Source: Diphasiastrum complanatum (Eukaryota > Streptophyta > Lycopodiopsida > Lycopodiales > Lycopodiaceae). From it: 64,000 nucleotides of DNA. Made by a program: the position numbers and the translations under genes. This document shows, in pieces, positions 35,401 through 48,995 of the stretch. The notes under the pieces were generated by a model that was not told where the DNA came from, made no database searches, and was given only the letters and a program-made list of their open reading frames with translations. The stretch covers positions 23,706,541-23,770,540 of the forward strand of contig CM055094.1 of NCBI GenBank assembly GCA_029204225.1, in the 5' to 3' direction. The stretch's first letter is position 1. Every line of letters begins with the position of its first letter.

Positions 35401-38400
35401 AAAACCTAAAAAATTTCTTGACTATTGTAAGACCCGATTGTGGAGGCATGCTAGTAGGGAAAAAAGTTTGTGGCGACAGCAATAGGTAGCCAAATGAGAT
35501 GTGTGACCATTCTCTGTGAAGGTGAGATTGTGGCACATAGAATAGAGAAAAAAGAAAAAGTGAGTGTGGGAAGATTTGCAAGCAAACTTTTCAAGCTTTT
35601 TTAGGGAGAGAGTGATCACATATTCCTAAGCCTCTTTTGGTGTAGGTGGTCGCCATGCGCATTAATGTGGTTGATGTCCATGAGGCCCTTTTCACATAGT
35701 ATTTTCTAGGTTTAGGGCCTTAGTTGAAAGGTTTAGGGTGCATCCATTCACATTAAACGTTAGTGTTTGGCGGCCAGATTGGGTTTGGGGTTCCTATAGC
35801 CATGCGAGTGGCGGGACAAGGCATATAGGCGGAGGTTGGATCCCTTATAGGGAGACAAAGTTGTTATTTCAGCTTCACGTGCATGCAGATGGCATTATGT
35901 ATATTGCAGTAGGACCTCTTCCAACACATTGACGAGGATCAGATTACATTGGATTGGTTTGATTAGGCCAGATTGGGGTCCTTGTGCTTTAACCCTCATA
36001 TGGCAATTCCTGCACCAAAGCGAGAACGCCTAGTGAGCACATATGGAGGCACAGCAGCGACTAGGCCAGCCCATAGGCCCATGCTACAGGTTGGCGGGCA
36101 GCTAGGTTCTATTGACACACTATTGGGGGTTGGTAGCAACGGTGCACCTTCGAGCACCAGGGTTGGTCCGTCATTCCATTCACCATCAACCACAGCCATC
36201 ACAACCTACTTCATCAGTAGTAGCAGCAACATGGCCAGCCATCACGGCCTACTTCATCAGCAGCAAGGCCATCGAAGCTTCACATTTAACTTTCTACCGG
36301 AGTAAACCATCTACTCATGTTAATTGCTAATGATTCAGAAATCTCAAATGTCCAGGTGCAGATCTTAATCCAACGCATACAACACCACATTTAGATCCTT
36401 ATCCAAATCATTTTTAAGTTAACAAGTAAATCTTTCATAACAAGATCCATTAACTCTACAAGTAATTGTAATGCTTACCCGTTCGCATAGTCTTAGAATA
36501 TTTTCGAATTCTAAGATGTACTCAGTCATCAACTTTAAAATCTCTGGGAGACCTCTCAAGATCCTCATAGTGCTTAGCTCTGTCCTGAGCACTACGGATA
36601 CTATCACATGCCACTTGCAACATTTCTTGCATATCATGCAAAAAATCTGCAACTTTTTGGATCTTACCAGACTTCGTCCTAAATCTTGTCGATTGCATGG
36701 AAACGTCTGGTTGAATTCTTTGATGGTCATGTGAATGCGAGTCATCAGATCTATATCTCATAAAAATACCCTAAAACAATTAACTTACTGTAAATACTAA
36801 CCACCAGTCTACAGATCACTCTCGCACAAGAAATTTCCTCAAAATCACTGATGTCCCCTAATGAAAGTACATAAATGGAAATCCTCAAAATTGGACTTCA
36901 GCACCTATCTTATTGTATTCAGCAAAATGCCTTCACCGAATAAAGAGTTCTACTAGCCATTGATTTCTATCGATTACTTCATTAGTTCAAGCTGAATTTC
37001 ATCTTCAACAAGTATCTTGCTAACAGCTTTTGCTCGTCCCGTTCCTAATGACCGAAATCAATTAGAACCCAAACGCAAAACCTTCGGTGCTTTGCCGACC
37101 AAAAAGGAAAAATATATGGGTTTAGAAATAGAATCCACAAGCACAATTTAACTCCATTTCGTGGCAGTTACCGTACTCCAGACTTAAGTACAGTACCAGG
37201 AAATCAAATTTTCGTTTACCGGGTACATGCCTGGAAAACATTACCGTGAAGAATTTAATTTGCGTCAATCCTAAATCCATGAACCTAGCTCATAGATTGA
37301 CAATGCACTTCAAGTCCCTTTAGCCCACTTCAAGGCTCCTTTCAAACCAATCCAATGGTTCATCTCAATCCGATGGCCTACAATAGCTTTTCATCGGCAC
37401 GATCTCTACCGTCGATGGTTGGTCCTTTTGATCTAACAGTTATGTCCTCTTTTGCGCCTCAATCCACATCTTTAGGCTCGCTGGACCCCTTAATGCACTA
37501 AGAGGGGACTCCTCTTCCATGCGCGAACAGACCCGCGAGGTCTCTCCTCCTCCTCTTACAACAAGCTAGTTTCAATGAGGATTTAGCAAAATTATTCTTT
37601 CAAACATTTTCCAAATTATAGTCGAGAGAATTGGTAATTCCATTCTCAATTGTCGGTTTAGGTAGATTTCCCAAAAATCACCTCTTCGAACCAACTACAG
37701 CTTTACTCCCAACCGAGCTTTCAAAGGCCATTCGTCAAAAGGCAAAAGCCTTCTAGAACCCTAACAAGGTTTCCAAGCAAAGCACAATGAATTCGGCCTC
37801 CTCCTCGTGGCCACCATTGCTGCTCTGCAAGGTCGCACCTATTTCAAGCATAGCAGGATCCAATACCATTAGAGCGGCGCAACAACTCAACTCAATGCTG
37901 TCACAGCAACTTCTATAATCAAAAAGGAGAAATGAGGTCGCGCTACTCCATTACAGCTGCCTAGGTTGACACATCCTTCCCCACAGTCGCTACAGCTGCA
38001 ACAACTGGTCAAGCAACTCCCATTTCACGACCTCCATAGCCGGCTGTCTAACGGCCTTAGCTCTTCCTTCACAAAATCAACTCTCTGTAAATCTTAAAAA
38101 GAGAAAACGAGTTTGGGCAGCTTCTTTTCTAGTGGCTCTTCCAACAGGGTTACTTCTCTTAGGACCACCCTCCATGCTTTCTCTATTTTGCAGGGAAATA
38201 GCAATTCTAGAGAGGTGATTGCTTTAAGCTCTGCTTAATGTTAGCATAACTGCCTTCCCATCTATGTTCGACATCATGCAGGTTCACAGGAAGATTTTGG
38301 GTATAGAAAGACCCTAATCCCCAACATGCAATCACTAGAATCGAACAATCCATACAAGCAAGATAAATCGATTTACCGTCAATCTATCTATGAACAAACT

Positions 38401-41400
38401 AGCAGACATGATTCCGAACATTTTGGAATTGCATGTCATCCTAACTTTTAAACAAGCAGAATTCAGCAATAAAACAAGCACCCGGATCTTTCAAAGCAGA
38501 TCATTCTACAGCAATTGAAAGCTTCCTCAAGAAACCAGGAAATTACGAATGAATTCAAGCTAATTCTCAGCATCTTTACCAAAATCGAACACGTAGAAGA
38601 GCACTCTACCACCAATTTCAAAAAGCATGCTTCAAACAGGAATTAGTAAATCCATAACCGAACTTCTCTTGAAAAATCAGCACTCCATTCCAAGATGCAA
38701 ATCCAAGCGCTTCCAAATTCCAATCAGATGTAGAGCTTGTCTCCAATCCCATCCAAGACCGTATCTCAGCCAGGCTCTGATACCAATGTAAAGACCACCA
38801 GAAAGACTACTAAGATGAGGACTAGATCAACACACATAGAGACTAATGGAAGCCAAACCACCCATCCAACTGAGATTGTGAACTCGAGGGTGAAGGCCTG
38901 TCCTAAGTTCTTAAGGCCAAAAGATTTAATTGGCTTATCATTCACATAAATCTAGTCTCGAATCAACTTCATGAAAATCAAATAAGACTTTAAATCAAAA
39001 CTCGAAAAACATTCCATCACATAGATTCATTCACACAACAGCGGAAGCATTGAGGGGTCAAGATGGGGACCCCCCCCCCCGAAGGATTCTTTTCTTATCA
39101 TTATGCAAATCCAATTGGCCAATGCCAATTACATATACAATGGATTCCAATAAGGGTCTCAGATGTAGGAACATCAACTTACATAAACTTAGTTCATATT
39201 CAATGATCTTAATTCCATATCTAGCTTAACAAAAGCATAGAAATTTCTTCATAAGTCTTAATCTTTCCGACATGCAATCATGTTGGAGTTTAGATTCTTG
39301 TCAGCAATCCAAATGGATCTTAGATTCTTGACATGCAATCATAAGGGTTCAAAGATTCTTCTTACATATGGGTAACAGTTTCAAGAGCATACCATGGTTT
39401 CGAGAGAAGGTGAGCGCATTTCCACTTATATAGAGAGTGGAGAGTCCTTCCAAAGTGAGTGAGGTGTCAAGTTCAAGTGCAAGAGGTGTGAGGAAGACTC
39501 CAATTGGACTTAGGGTGAAGTGGAGTGCATGGATGAGGTGCATTAGTTAGAGAGGGTGAATGGCTGATGTGTACTAGCTTGGGAGAGTTATTATGATGAT
39601 TTGGCATATGAAGTGAGTGTAGGAGGGTGTCCCATTCTAGGTGTCAAATAGCCTAGAATGCATGAGGACAAGTAGGTGGGAGGTAGATGGTACAAGGTTC
39701 CAACTTGACTTTTAGTTACATATAATTTTACATGGTTATAACTTTGGGAATTCACCCAAGTGCGATCTTCCTAAGGAAGAGCCAAGGTATATGTCCATCT
39801 TGTTTTTGCATAATGTCCATCAATTCCTAGGCCCTTTTTTCTAGAGGTTGCCCATCCTCAATCATGTTCATTGGCACTTATTTTCTAGAGGTTGCCCATC
39901 CTCAATCATTGTGGAACAAGTCACTAGGGTGATCAGACTCTAGGCCTTATCCTGTTCTTTATAGACTCCACTGAGCCTTCATTATAAACTTACTAATAAG
40001 TCTTCTTTATAGACTCTACTGAGCCTTCATTATAGACTTTGTCAAAAGCCTTCTTGTTTACTATCTTTAAGCTTAGAAAGCTTCTTGTTTCGATTCTTGT
40101 TCTTCTGGCACTTTCTCGAGTACCTGCACATACCCTCAAAGAGAGATCAGTCCTTAAGCCCAGAGGGCTTCTTATTCTTGTTCAGATTCTTCAGGTACGT
40201 TCGTGTGTACCTGCACATCCCTTCAAAGAAAGATCAGTGTTCATACTAACATCAAACATGGTTCATAGAAGATTCTTAGTTCTACAGGTGTCAATGCCTT
40301 TACTCAATTCATTATAGTAATAAATTCATACAATATCCTAAAAGAATATTGATCATTGATAATTTTATATCATCAAAGTCTATCTGGGTTTGAAGCTGGG
40401 AAAGACTTTATTACTTAGGAGCAATTTGTCTCTACAAATTACAGAGATATATCCGAACACCTCACCCCCGAGCCACGACAAGTGAATACCTGAGGAGAGG
40501 AGAGAATCTAGCAACCAAGAGCCAAAAGCTTAGAATGGAGGAGGACGTGTCCCTACCCGTATACATAGGGGTAAGAAGCATGTCATGCGTCCATGCAACC
40601 TCCCATGCAGTCCATCTAAACATAGGTCACATATCCCATGCTATTGTTATGGTTTAAGTTTGGATCAATTTCACCATGTATTTTGGTGCCACACAACATT
40701 GTATTCTCTCAAAGTTTAAAAAAAGGCTTTCCAAGTTTGTAAAAGATTATAAGATAATTTATTGTTAAGGTTTTTAACCTTGAGTAGGCCCAACAAATTT
40801 GTACATGGACTGACCCCTAGAGGCAAATTCACATACCACCAACTTTATGTTGGAACTTTGTCAATTTTGCATGTAGAAGATGGCTCTGACCTTGGTCATG
40901 AAGGCTACTTCATCTTCTTCTTGTTGCTAGATTGAGTGACTGGTGATGCAGCATTTGCTTGTTGTTGGAACTGCTTCTTCTTTTCATTGTTGTATTTTAG
41001 AGTTCTGCAATCCTTGATCCTCTTACAATATTTGCAGAATAGTTTCTGCATTGGCTGGAATGATGAAACTCCCTAAAGTTGATGGTGTGTTTGATACAAG
41101 CTGCTGCATGTTGCTCCTCTTGTCAGGATAATTTGACTGTGTGGATCTCTTGGATCTGAACTTTTGATTTTTCTTTGAATATAGAGATTGAGGATCCGAT
41201 CCTAAGCCGGAGGAGGATGCATTTCTTCTGATCTCCTCTTGTAGTGGCATCGAGATTACTCTTGATAGACTGAGATGCTCCTGGGTTGAAATAGCCATAA
41301 CCTAGGTTTCATAAGCTTCAGGTAGACTCACTGCATCGGAATCTTCAATGACTGAGCCGGTTGCAGTCATCTTCTCCATACGATTTTTGAAAGTGTTGAG

Positions 41401-44400
41401 ATGGCTCGAAACACTATCTGCATCAGACATTCTCAGATTGAAGAACTTTCTTCCTCAAATGAAGTTTGGAGGTGACGTCCCTGATTTCATAGAGAGTTGC
41501 TAGGATGTCCCATGCATCCTTAGCAGTCTCAGCAGCTCGTATATGGATGATTTGAGAGTCTTTGATATTGAGTGATCATGGCAGAGATGGTAGTTATCTC
41601 CATCGAGTTTGTCGATCAGAGATGAACTAGAAGATGGATCCATTCTGGTGTAGAGAGCGAAATCGTTGGTAGAAACACAGTTCTTTGGCAAGTAGAACTA
41701 CTTTCATCTTGAACTTCCAGAGATGGTAGTTATCTCCATCGAGTTTGTCGATCAGAGATGAACTAGAAGATGGATCCATTCTGGTGTAGAGAGCGAAATC
41801 GTTGGTAGAAACAACGAAATCGGAATACCCCTTGCTGAAACAATGTCTTGGTAGAAACAAGACTGATAACCTGCAATAAAAAATGCAGATTACTGAACCA
41901 CCCGCTCTGATACCATGTCGAAAATACGTGGGCTATCAGAAATATCGAATGATATCGGATCAGAGGAGCTCTGGTTAAAACAGATGCTCTGATATCAAAT
42001 CGATAATGGTAGGATAGCAGCGGAAGTAGAACAACAGACGGTTGTAGATCGGAAGTGCAACAATTACTAGCAATAATCAAGATGAATAAACAGTAGTAAT
42101 GCTCAATAGAACAACTCAGTAGTGTGGACAAAAGTAGGTGAACTGCCATAAAGTCTTCTGACAGTACTTGATCGAATTTTCCCTGATGAGGGAGTCGAGT
42201 TAGTTGAGGTTTGATAAAAAGTCGATGAAGTCGGGCAAGTCGACGAAGTTGAGTTGTCGATGGAGTTAGTTGAGTGAGTTGATGAAGAAGTCAAAGAAGT
42301 CGAATGTAGTAAGTTGGTGTATATACATGGGGAAGTCGAAGTCAGACTTCGGACTTCGAAGACTTCGAAGTCGATGGAGTCGAACTTTGACAGATTTTCA
42401 GGATGCTCATTACCGAATGGATTTTGGACCTGAGCATTAAAATCCAACACGTACGCGTTTATGGACAAGGTCGGAGTATTCTGCTTCTAGAAAATTTAAA
42501 CATTTACTTTCTCTCTCTTAAGGCATGCAACCTTTAGTAAAACATTCAAGCACTTTGGGGCCTCCTCAGTTGTATTGTAATCTGGACGTATAATATTATA
42601 TACTTGGACCCGTAAATTTATCATTTTATTATTTTGGGTTCAACTAGCTTCACATAAGACCTAATTTCTAAAGGAACCCAACTTTGAAGATTACATGTAG
42701 AGGGCTTGTATAGCATTTTGAGGAGACGAACCAAAGAAAGTATTTTAAAAGAAGGTTCACTTCGAAAGGCAACAAATAGCCATCTCTATTCATTTTGAAA
42801 ACTTTCATGACGAGTGTTGTGATCTTCTTTCTATGAGAGCTCAACGACAAGGGTGGCTAAGGTCGTGTAGTGTGATATCAAATATGCTTGACAATCTCTT
42901 GCTGTCTTGAACGTTTATCATGCGGATGTATTTCTGATTGTCAAGAGAGGGATGCATTTTAAAAAAAAAATTACACTTTTAATATGTTCTACATGTTGAA
43001 GGTATGATGTAATAGTCATGAATTGACCTACAAAACCATTGTGTTTGCTTTCATGGAGGCGAAGATATTGAGTCAAAAATATTAAGAACTTTGTTGCTTT
43101 TGGGGTTGGTTTTCTTTAAGACATTCAACAATCCACTTATTCGATCATTTTCATGCCAAGAAACTTGAGCACTTTGTACTTAAGTATGAAGAGGATGCTA
43201 AATCCAAACTCTCCCCATCAATTTCAAAATAACAAAACCAAGGACTTGTCATGTATCTCACAATCTCCAGCGGATAAAACTTTCCAGGTTGCTTTTCAAA
43301 GTCAGTTCTGCTCTCCCAAGCTTCCCAACTGTTTCCAGTCTTTTCTCGAAACAAGCGCTTGAATTCACAAATAGCAGCAGTCTTTGAATGTAGGTCTAGT
43401 TTCTGACCACCAATTTTGCTATTTCCAACACGTCCCCATTTGCGGAATAGACGAAACACTTTCCTTTGATCTTCTTCGATGACCTGAAGAATATAGTAAC
43501 TGCACAACTCATCAATGGATAGGAAACATAAACATCAGTGAGTTGCATGAATTAAAAGAAAAACTGCTGCAAATAATCAGATTCACAAAGTCTTAGCTTA
43601 AAAGATAAAAAGAAAGAGTTAACATCTTTGTGCAGTTTAAACTACTCCTATGACATTTATGAATCTACTTCACAATCTCAGTGTTTTACAAATTTTTAAA
43701 GGTCCATCTCTATATGAAGAGTATATTACGTATCCAAACAGCATTAACGAAATGCTGCCTAAACTGCAAAGGCCAGTTGAGATCAACACTGAACAGTATG
43801 CAGATTATCTTAAACAGTTTTTCCAACTTGCAACAAACTGGATTTCTGAGAGTATATTACATATACAAAAAGCATTAACGAAATGTTGCCTAAACTGCAA
43901 AGGCCAGTTGAGATCAATAGTACGTAGATTATCTTAAACAGTTTTTCCAACTGGCACCAAACTGTGGATTTCTGAAGTTTCAAATACTAGGCTGACATTT
44001 AAGATAACCTTTATAAAAGATTTAAGCAAGAGTGAAATAAGTTGAAAATAAGATCAGAGTAACTTGAGCTGAACATCATCTGCCCTCAACAACCAAGACT
44101 AAAGCTATATGGTATTTATTGTACACTTTGTTTTAGCACATCATTATGATAGTGACCTCTAGTAGAGAGCATTATTCCACTTGTAATTTGTGAAATGTGA
44201 AAATTCCACTAGGATGCCACCTAAGGAGCTCTCTTGCTTATTTAAGAGACTCCCTCTTTGAGTAGAGGAGCTTTTTGCATTGTATCTACTCCATGCTTAA
44301 TAAGAAGATTTCCCATGAGTTTGATGCTACAATAAGCTCCTTGATCATAATAGTTTGCTTGAGTGATGTCCCTATGATCATGCCCTTCCATTCATATTGT

Positions 44401-47400
44401 GTGTGGTTGTGGATTTAGAGTGGATTTAGTTTTTTTGCTTTCCTAGTTGTGGATTAGATTTCATGTTTTCTTGTGGATTAATGTAGGAGCCAACATTCAA
44501 GCAAACTAAATAGGCTGGATTTGTGGTGTAGTTCTTGCATATCTCTTTACAATCTAGTTCTTAATGTTCTTGGGATGTTCAAAAATCCAAAGACTCGTTG
44601 ATTTCTTGATTCTTGGACAATGGCAAATGACTTCACCCCATTGGGGAAAACTCTTGGAGGTGAACCCCAATGACTGCATCACAGCTCGACGAGCAACCTG
44701 TGCCAAAGGAGGACATCATGGCTAAGATATATGAGGACATCCACCAAGATGTGCTCCACCAAACCTATCAAGCAGTACCTACTCAAGTACCCAACCTCGG
44801 TCTTTACAAGTTAGCAAATTACTGAGTGTACAATCGTTTTGCTCATTGCCTTTCATCAATGTACAGGCTTTTTTCACATACTAATTTTGTGTCTCCTCAG
44901 TATCAGTCTACAGGCCCATCATAGAATGGAAACCATGGGCAGGAGGAGGCAGTGGGGATTCGACTTCACACATGCCTTTCAAGCTTTCAAGATTTGAGCA
45001 AGACAACACATAATTTAGTGTCAACTACATCATAGCAGGAAATGTTTGTGGCTAGTCAAAGCACATTTGGCAAACCAGTTTTGCCTTTTGACGAATAGGA
45101 TGGAGATGAGCAATTGCACATCGATTATATGGCAAATGATCAACTTACTATCAAGAACCACTATCCTAGTTCACTTAAGGACAACCTTCTTGAGCAGCCA
45201 GGAAAAGCAATTGTATTTTCAAAAATTGATTAAGATTTGGCTGCCATTGGATACGTACTTGTGCAGCTGTTAGGTGAGGAGTTCAATCTCTCTTGCAAAT
45301 TGAAATCCTGTGAATCTCAATATAATGAAAAAAAAAACTTCTGGTTAAAAACTAGTGTCATTGTCTGCACTAGATACCATTTGACCTCTACATTGATCAC
45401 CAAAGCCTAATGTACCTTGATACTACAGACCAGCTCTGAGTTCACGCCCTTGACATTGATAGTATGGGGTCACCAGTGTCTTCGTTTATCCCCCATGCCC
45501 CACCCCCTCTCCTAGACGACCTTCGTATCTGGACCGATTATGCTACTCAGCTATACACTATCCCCACTGATATGCCCATCTCCATCTCTCCTCAACCTTC
45601 AGACTTCACCCCCGATTTGGTCCTCACGGCAGCTAGTACAAAGGCAGAGTCCAGGAAATGCATGCATTGGGTCAGGCAAGGTTCCGCACTCATTACTCCA
45701 CTACTGATCATATATACACACTTCGAGCTCTTATTGAGGAAGCTAGGCACAGGAAGGAAAAGGTTTACTGTTGTGCTTCAACTCACACATCAAAGATGCG
45801 ACTAGTAAGTGTCGGCTCTTTGACACTATGGTGATTTCCACCAAGAAGATTCATAACCGAGACCTTATGCAATTTTGTGAAAGCATGATTTCATGGACCT
45901 TTTCGAAACGCCTTTCCAAAAGGGTTTGAAATGGGAAAGAATCTGAAATCCTGGGAAACAATCAGTGAATCGATTTTAAAATTAACAAAATTGGAGGAGA
46001 TTTTACTTCTAGCCTTCTACTATAGCAAAAACAAGTGCTTTTCTAGTATTTAAATTGCAATGTAGATTATAATTAATCAACGATCAATCATGAATATTGA
46101 CTCCGGACTTAGAACTCCGAAGTCCCACCCATTGTCATGATCCATACTACATAGTACATACATTGATGGTCAAGACTCAAGGGTCATGCAACATCCATCG
46201 GCATGGTCTCGACTCTCTGTAAACCCCAACTCCAACACTAATCTCACACATAATAGTAATCACACACTAGTCTGGGAAGAGAAAACTCATGTGTAATGCT
46301 TTTCGTGTTGAGTGGACATTATGATAACTTTGACTGATCACCCTAAGAAACACTTAGAGAAAACCTTTATCAAGTCTCATTAGAAAGAACAGTACAATGT
46401 CATACTGTAAAACTGCAAATTTCAAATACTAAAGAACAACTCCAGTACTGGACAAGTGAGCTCAAAGGCAAGAAAGCAGTTCTACCTGTTGATTCCTGTT
46501 GAAAGGTCTGAGAGGTTTAAAGTTGTATTATAGATAGTCTTTCCCTCCTCCAACACATGTCCCACGTCTTGTAATCCAGAATCTTCATGAACAGAACTTC
46601 TCCCCTTTACCTTGACTTTCATTACTGCCGAGGACTTTAAGCCTGTCTCGATAGTGTACTCATCAAATCCGACTTTCATGTCCTTCTCCAGACAGTCAAT
46701 CAGGAACGCTTCTCTTAGAATTGGAAGTTTCAGACCCCTGACATGCACAGACTTTTAAACTCCTATAGATGATGCTTTCAAGAGGAAAACAAGCAATAAC
46801 CTTCATCAAGAGACAAATGATGCGGTAAAGGGTGGGTGAGAACGACCTCTTCTAAGCATAGAAGTATTCCAACAAAATGTCCCAGTGCTTGGCTTTCAAT
46901 AAAAATTGATAAACTTACAGTGCCTGCTGCAGCCTCGACTTGTTTTTCTCAATTTCAACTTCATTTGTGATAACACAAGTAGTTTCTGCAGCAAAGCCAG
47001 CACATGTTAATTTGTCTCATGACAGCTCTTGAATAGGTTGTTCAAAGCAAGAATAAGAATGATATATGTAAGCACCAGTTAGCAATATTGCAAATAGCAC
47101 CATGGCCACCCTATGATGTTAAGCAATTTCACAGCATTTCAAGGACAACCAGAGAACAATCAAATGAGGTACAAAACAACTACAACCCTATGCTTGATGC
47201 AAACTGCTTTTGGAAATGAACTAGCAAAGAAGTATAAAATGTTTAGACAAGGAGCACACTAGTAACTCATTTATGATTAGCTGGTACAATGCAGATTTGG
47301 TCCTCAGTACATAAGCTCTGAAGGCCATACAGATACTGGGTATTATGCCTCACATGTCTCAAAATTCTATGGATACCCAAGTTATGAACAAAGCCACACA

Positions 47401-48675
47401 ATAAAACTTATAAAACTGTAAGAGAATCTACAACTGTAGAATAATGTAAAGCTGATGTACTGTAGTACCTGATTCGATAATTAGGAACTAGTACTTAACC
47501 TAGTTAAGCTAAGATTGTTATTCACTTGATTTTTTTAAGCATGCGGCAAATACATTGAAGGTACAACAACAACATCCTACAAGAATTTACTTGACCTCGT
47601 CTACAGCTCCTTTTCAGAGTACAAGGCATTCCACCTTGAATATGACAGGACCACAACAGTGTCGCAACAGCTCAGCAAAGAACAAGAAAATAACCAAGAC
47701 TTGGCACATTGCACGAACAAATCAAGGCAAGATAGTTGGCAGAAGAAAAGGGTGAGGTGTTGGTGAGCTAGCCAGGACCTAAAAGCCTTGCTACTTTCGT
47801 GGAAAGCTCTTCATTTGATAATTTCTGGTGTCAGGCCATGAAAGTGTAATGACAATGAGGGTATGCCTGAAAAATAAGTTGCTAGCCTTCCCTACGGTAT
47901 ACTAAAAAAAATTATATCCACATGACTAAGCCAGCAAGAAAGACAACATTCTCTTTCAATTGCTAAGGCCTCAATTTACATCAATTTCTCTCAAGGGCTA
48001 AGAACTAACCTGCATTAATAGTTGACAGTAGGCGACCTCCTTCTGCTTCAATGAGTGCCTTCCATTCAGCCTGCTAAGACTTTGGCATGGCTTCAGTTAA
48101 CTCTAAATAGCTCTTATTCCACTAAAAATAGTATAAAATCAGATAGAATCGTCTTAATCTTGTCAAAAAAGGCCATGGTGTCAAGAACAAGAAGTCATGG
48201 AACTACGAGCCAGCAGACAATCGTATGTTCACGTTAACATTCAAAATGTCATCAACAAAAACTGACTTGAGATTTTGATAGTCTCCCAGCAACAGCAATG
48301 CAAAATCCTGAAAAAGTGCCATTTCCAATCTTTTTGCCCAGGTTCTCCTTGAGGTTTGAAGAGTTGGGTGCATTAACTTCCACTTTAGTCTCTGGAGAAA
48401 GCAATCTGGGAGCTTTCTTTTTTCCCTGCTTCTTGAACCACTACACACAATGTAGGATGTTCAAAGAGTGAGCACAAACAATGGAATTTCTTAAAAGACT
48501 AGAAAACTCCTTATAGTAAAACTCCTTATGAGAAAAGGCGATGACTATATTAAAAAGTTAGCAGATACACATATTGGCAAGAAAATCACCTCACAACACA
48601 AATTATCAATAATCAAGAACAAAGTTAAGTCTCTTTTGAGACTAACCTGCCTATTCAATGCAATACAAAGTTGGT

Positions 48676-48706
<31 letters not shown>

Positions 48707-48948
48707 GGAGAGTACCAACAATGATACATAACATGCAATAAGTAAATTCAAGTACGTGATGTCTACTTGGAGTGTAAGAATGTGTCCAGAAATACAGATA
48801 CTATTACATGAAACATGTTTATGGATAAAACATAAGTCATCTTTGAAGTGACTCCTTTGAAGGCACCATGCTCATTGTCGCAATAAATATACATCAAGAC
48901 CATATACAATCCACAAAAAGCAACGAATGAGCAATGGTAGACAAATAT

Positions 48949-48995
<47 letters not shown>

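Noticed and set aside
38787-40380. Protein-coding gene
   Set aside because: No motif or sustained frame; its position beside a primer site favours an LTR.
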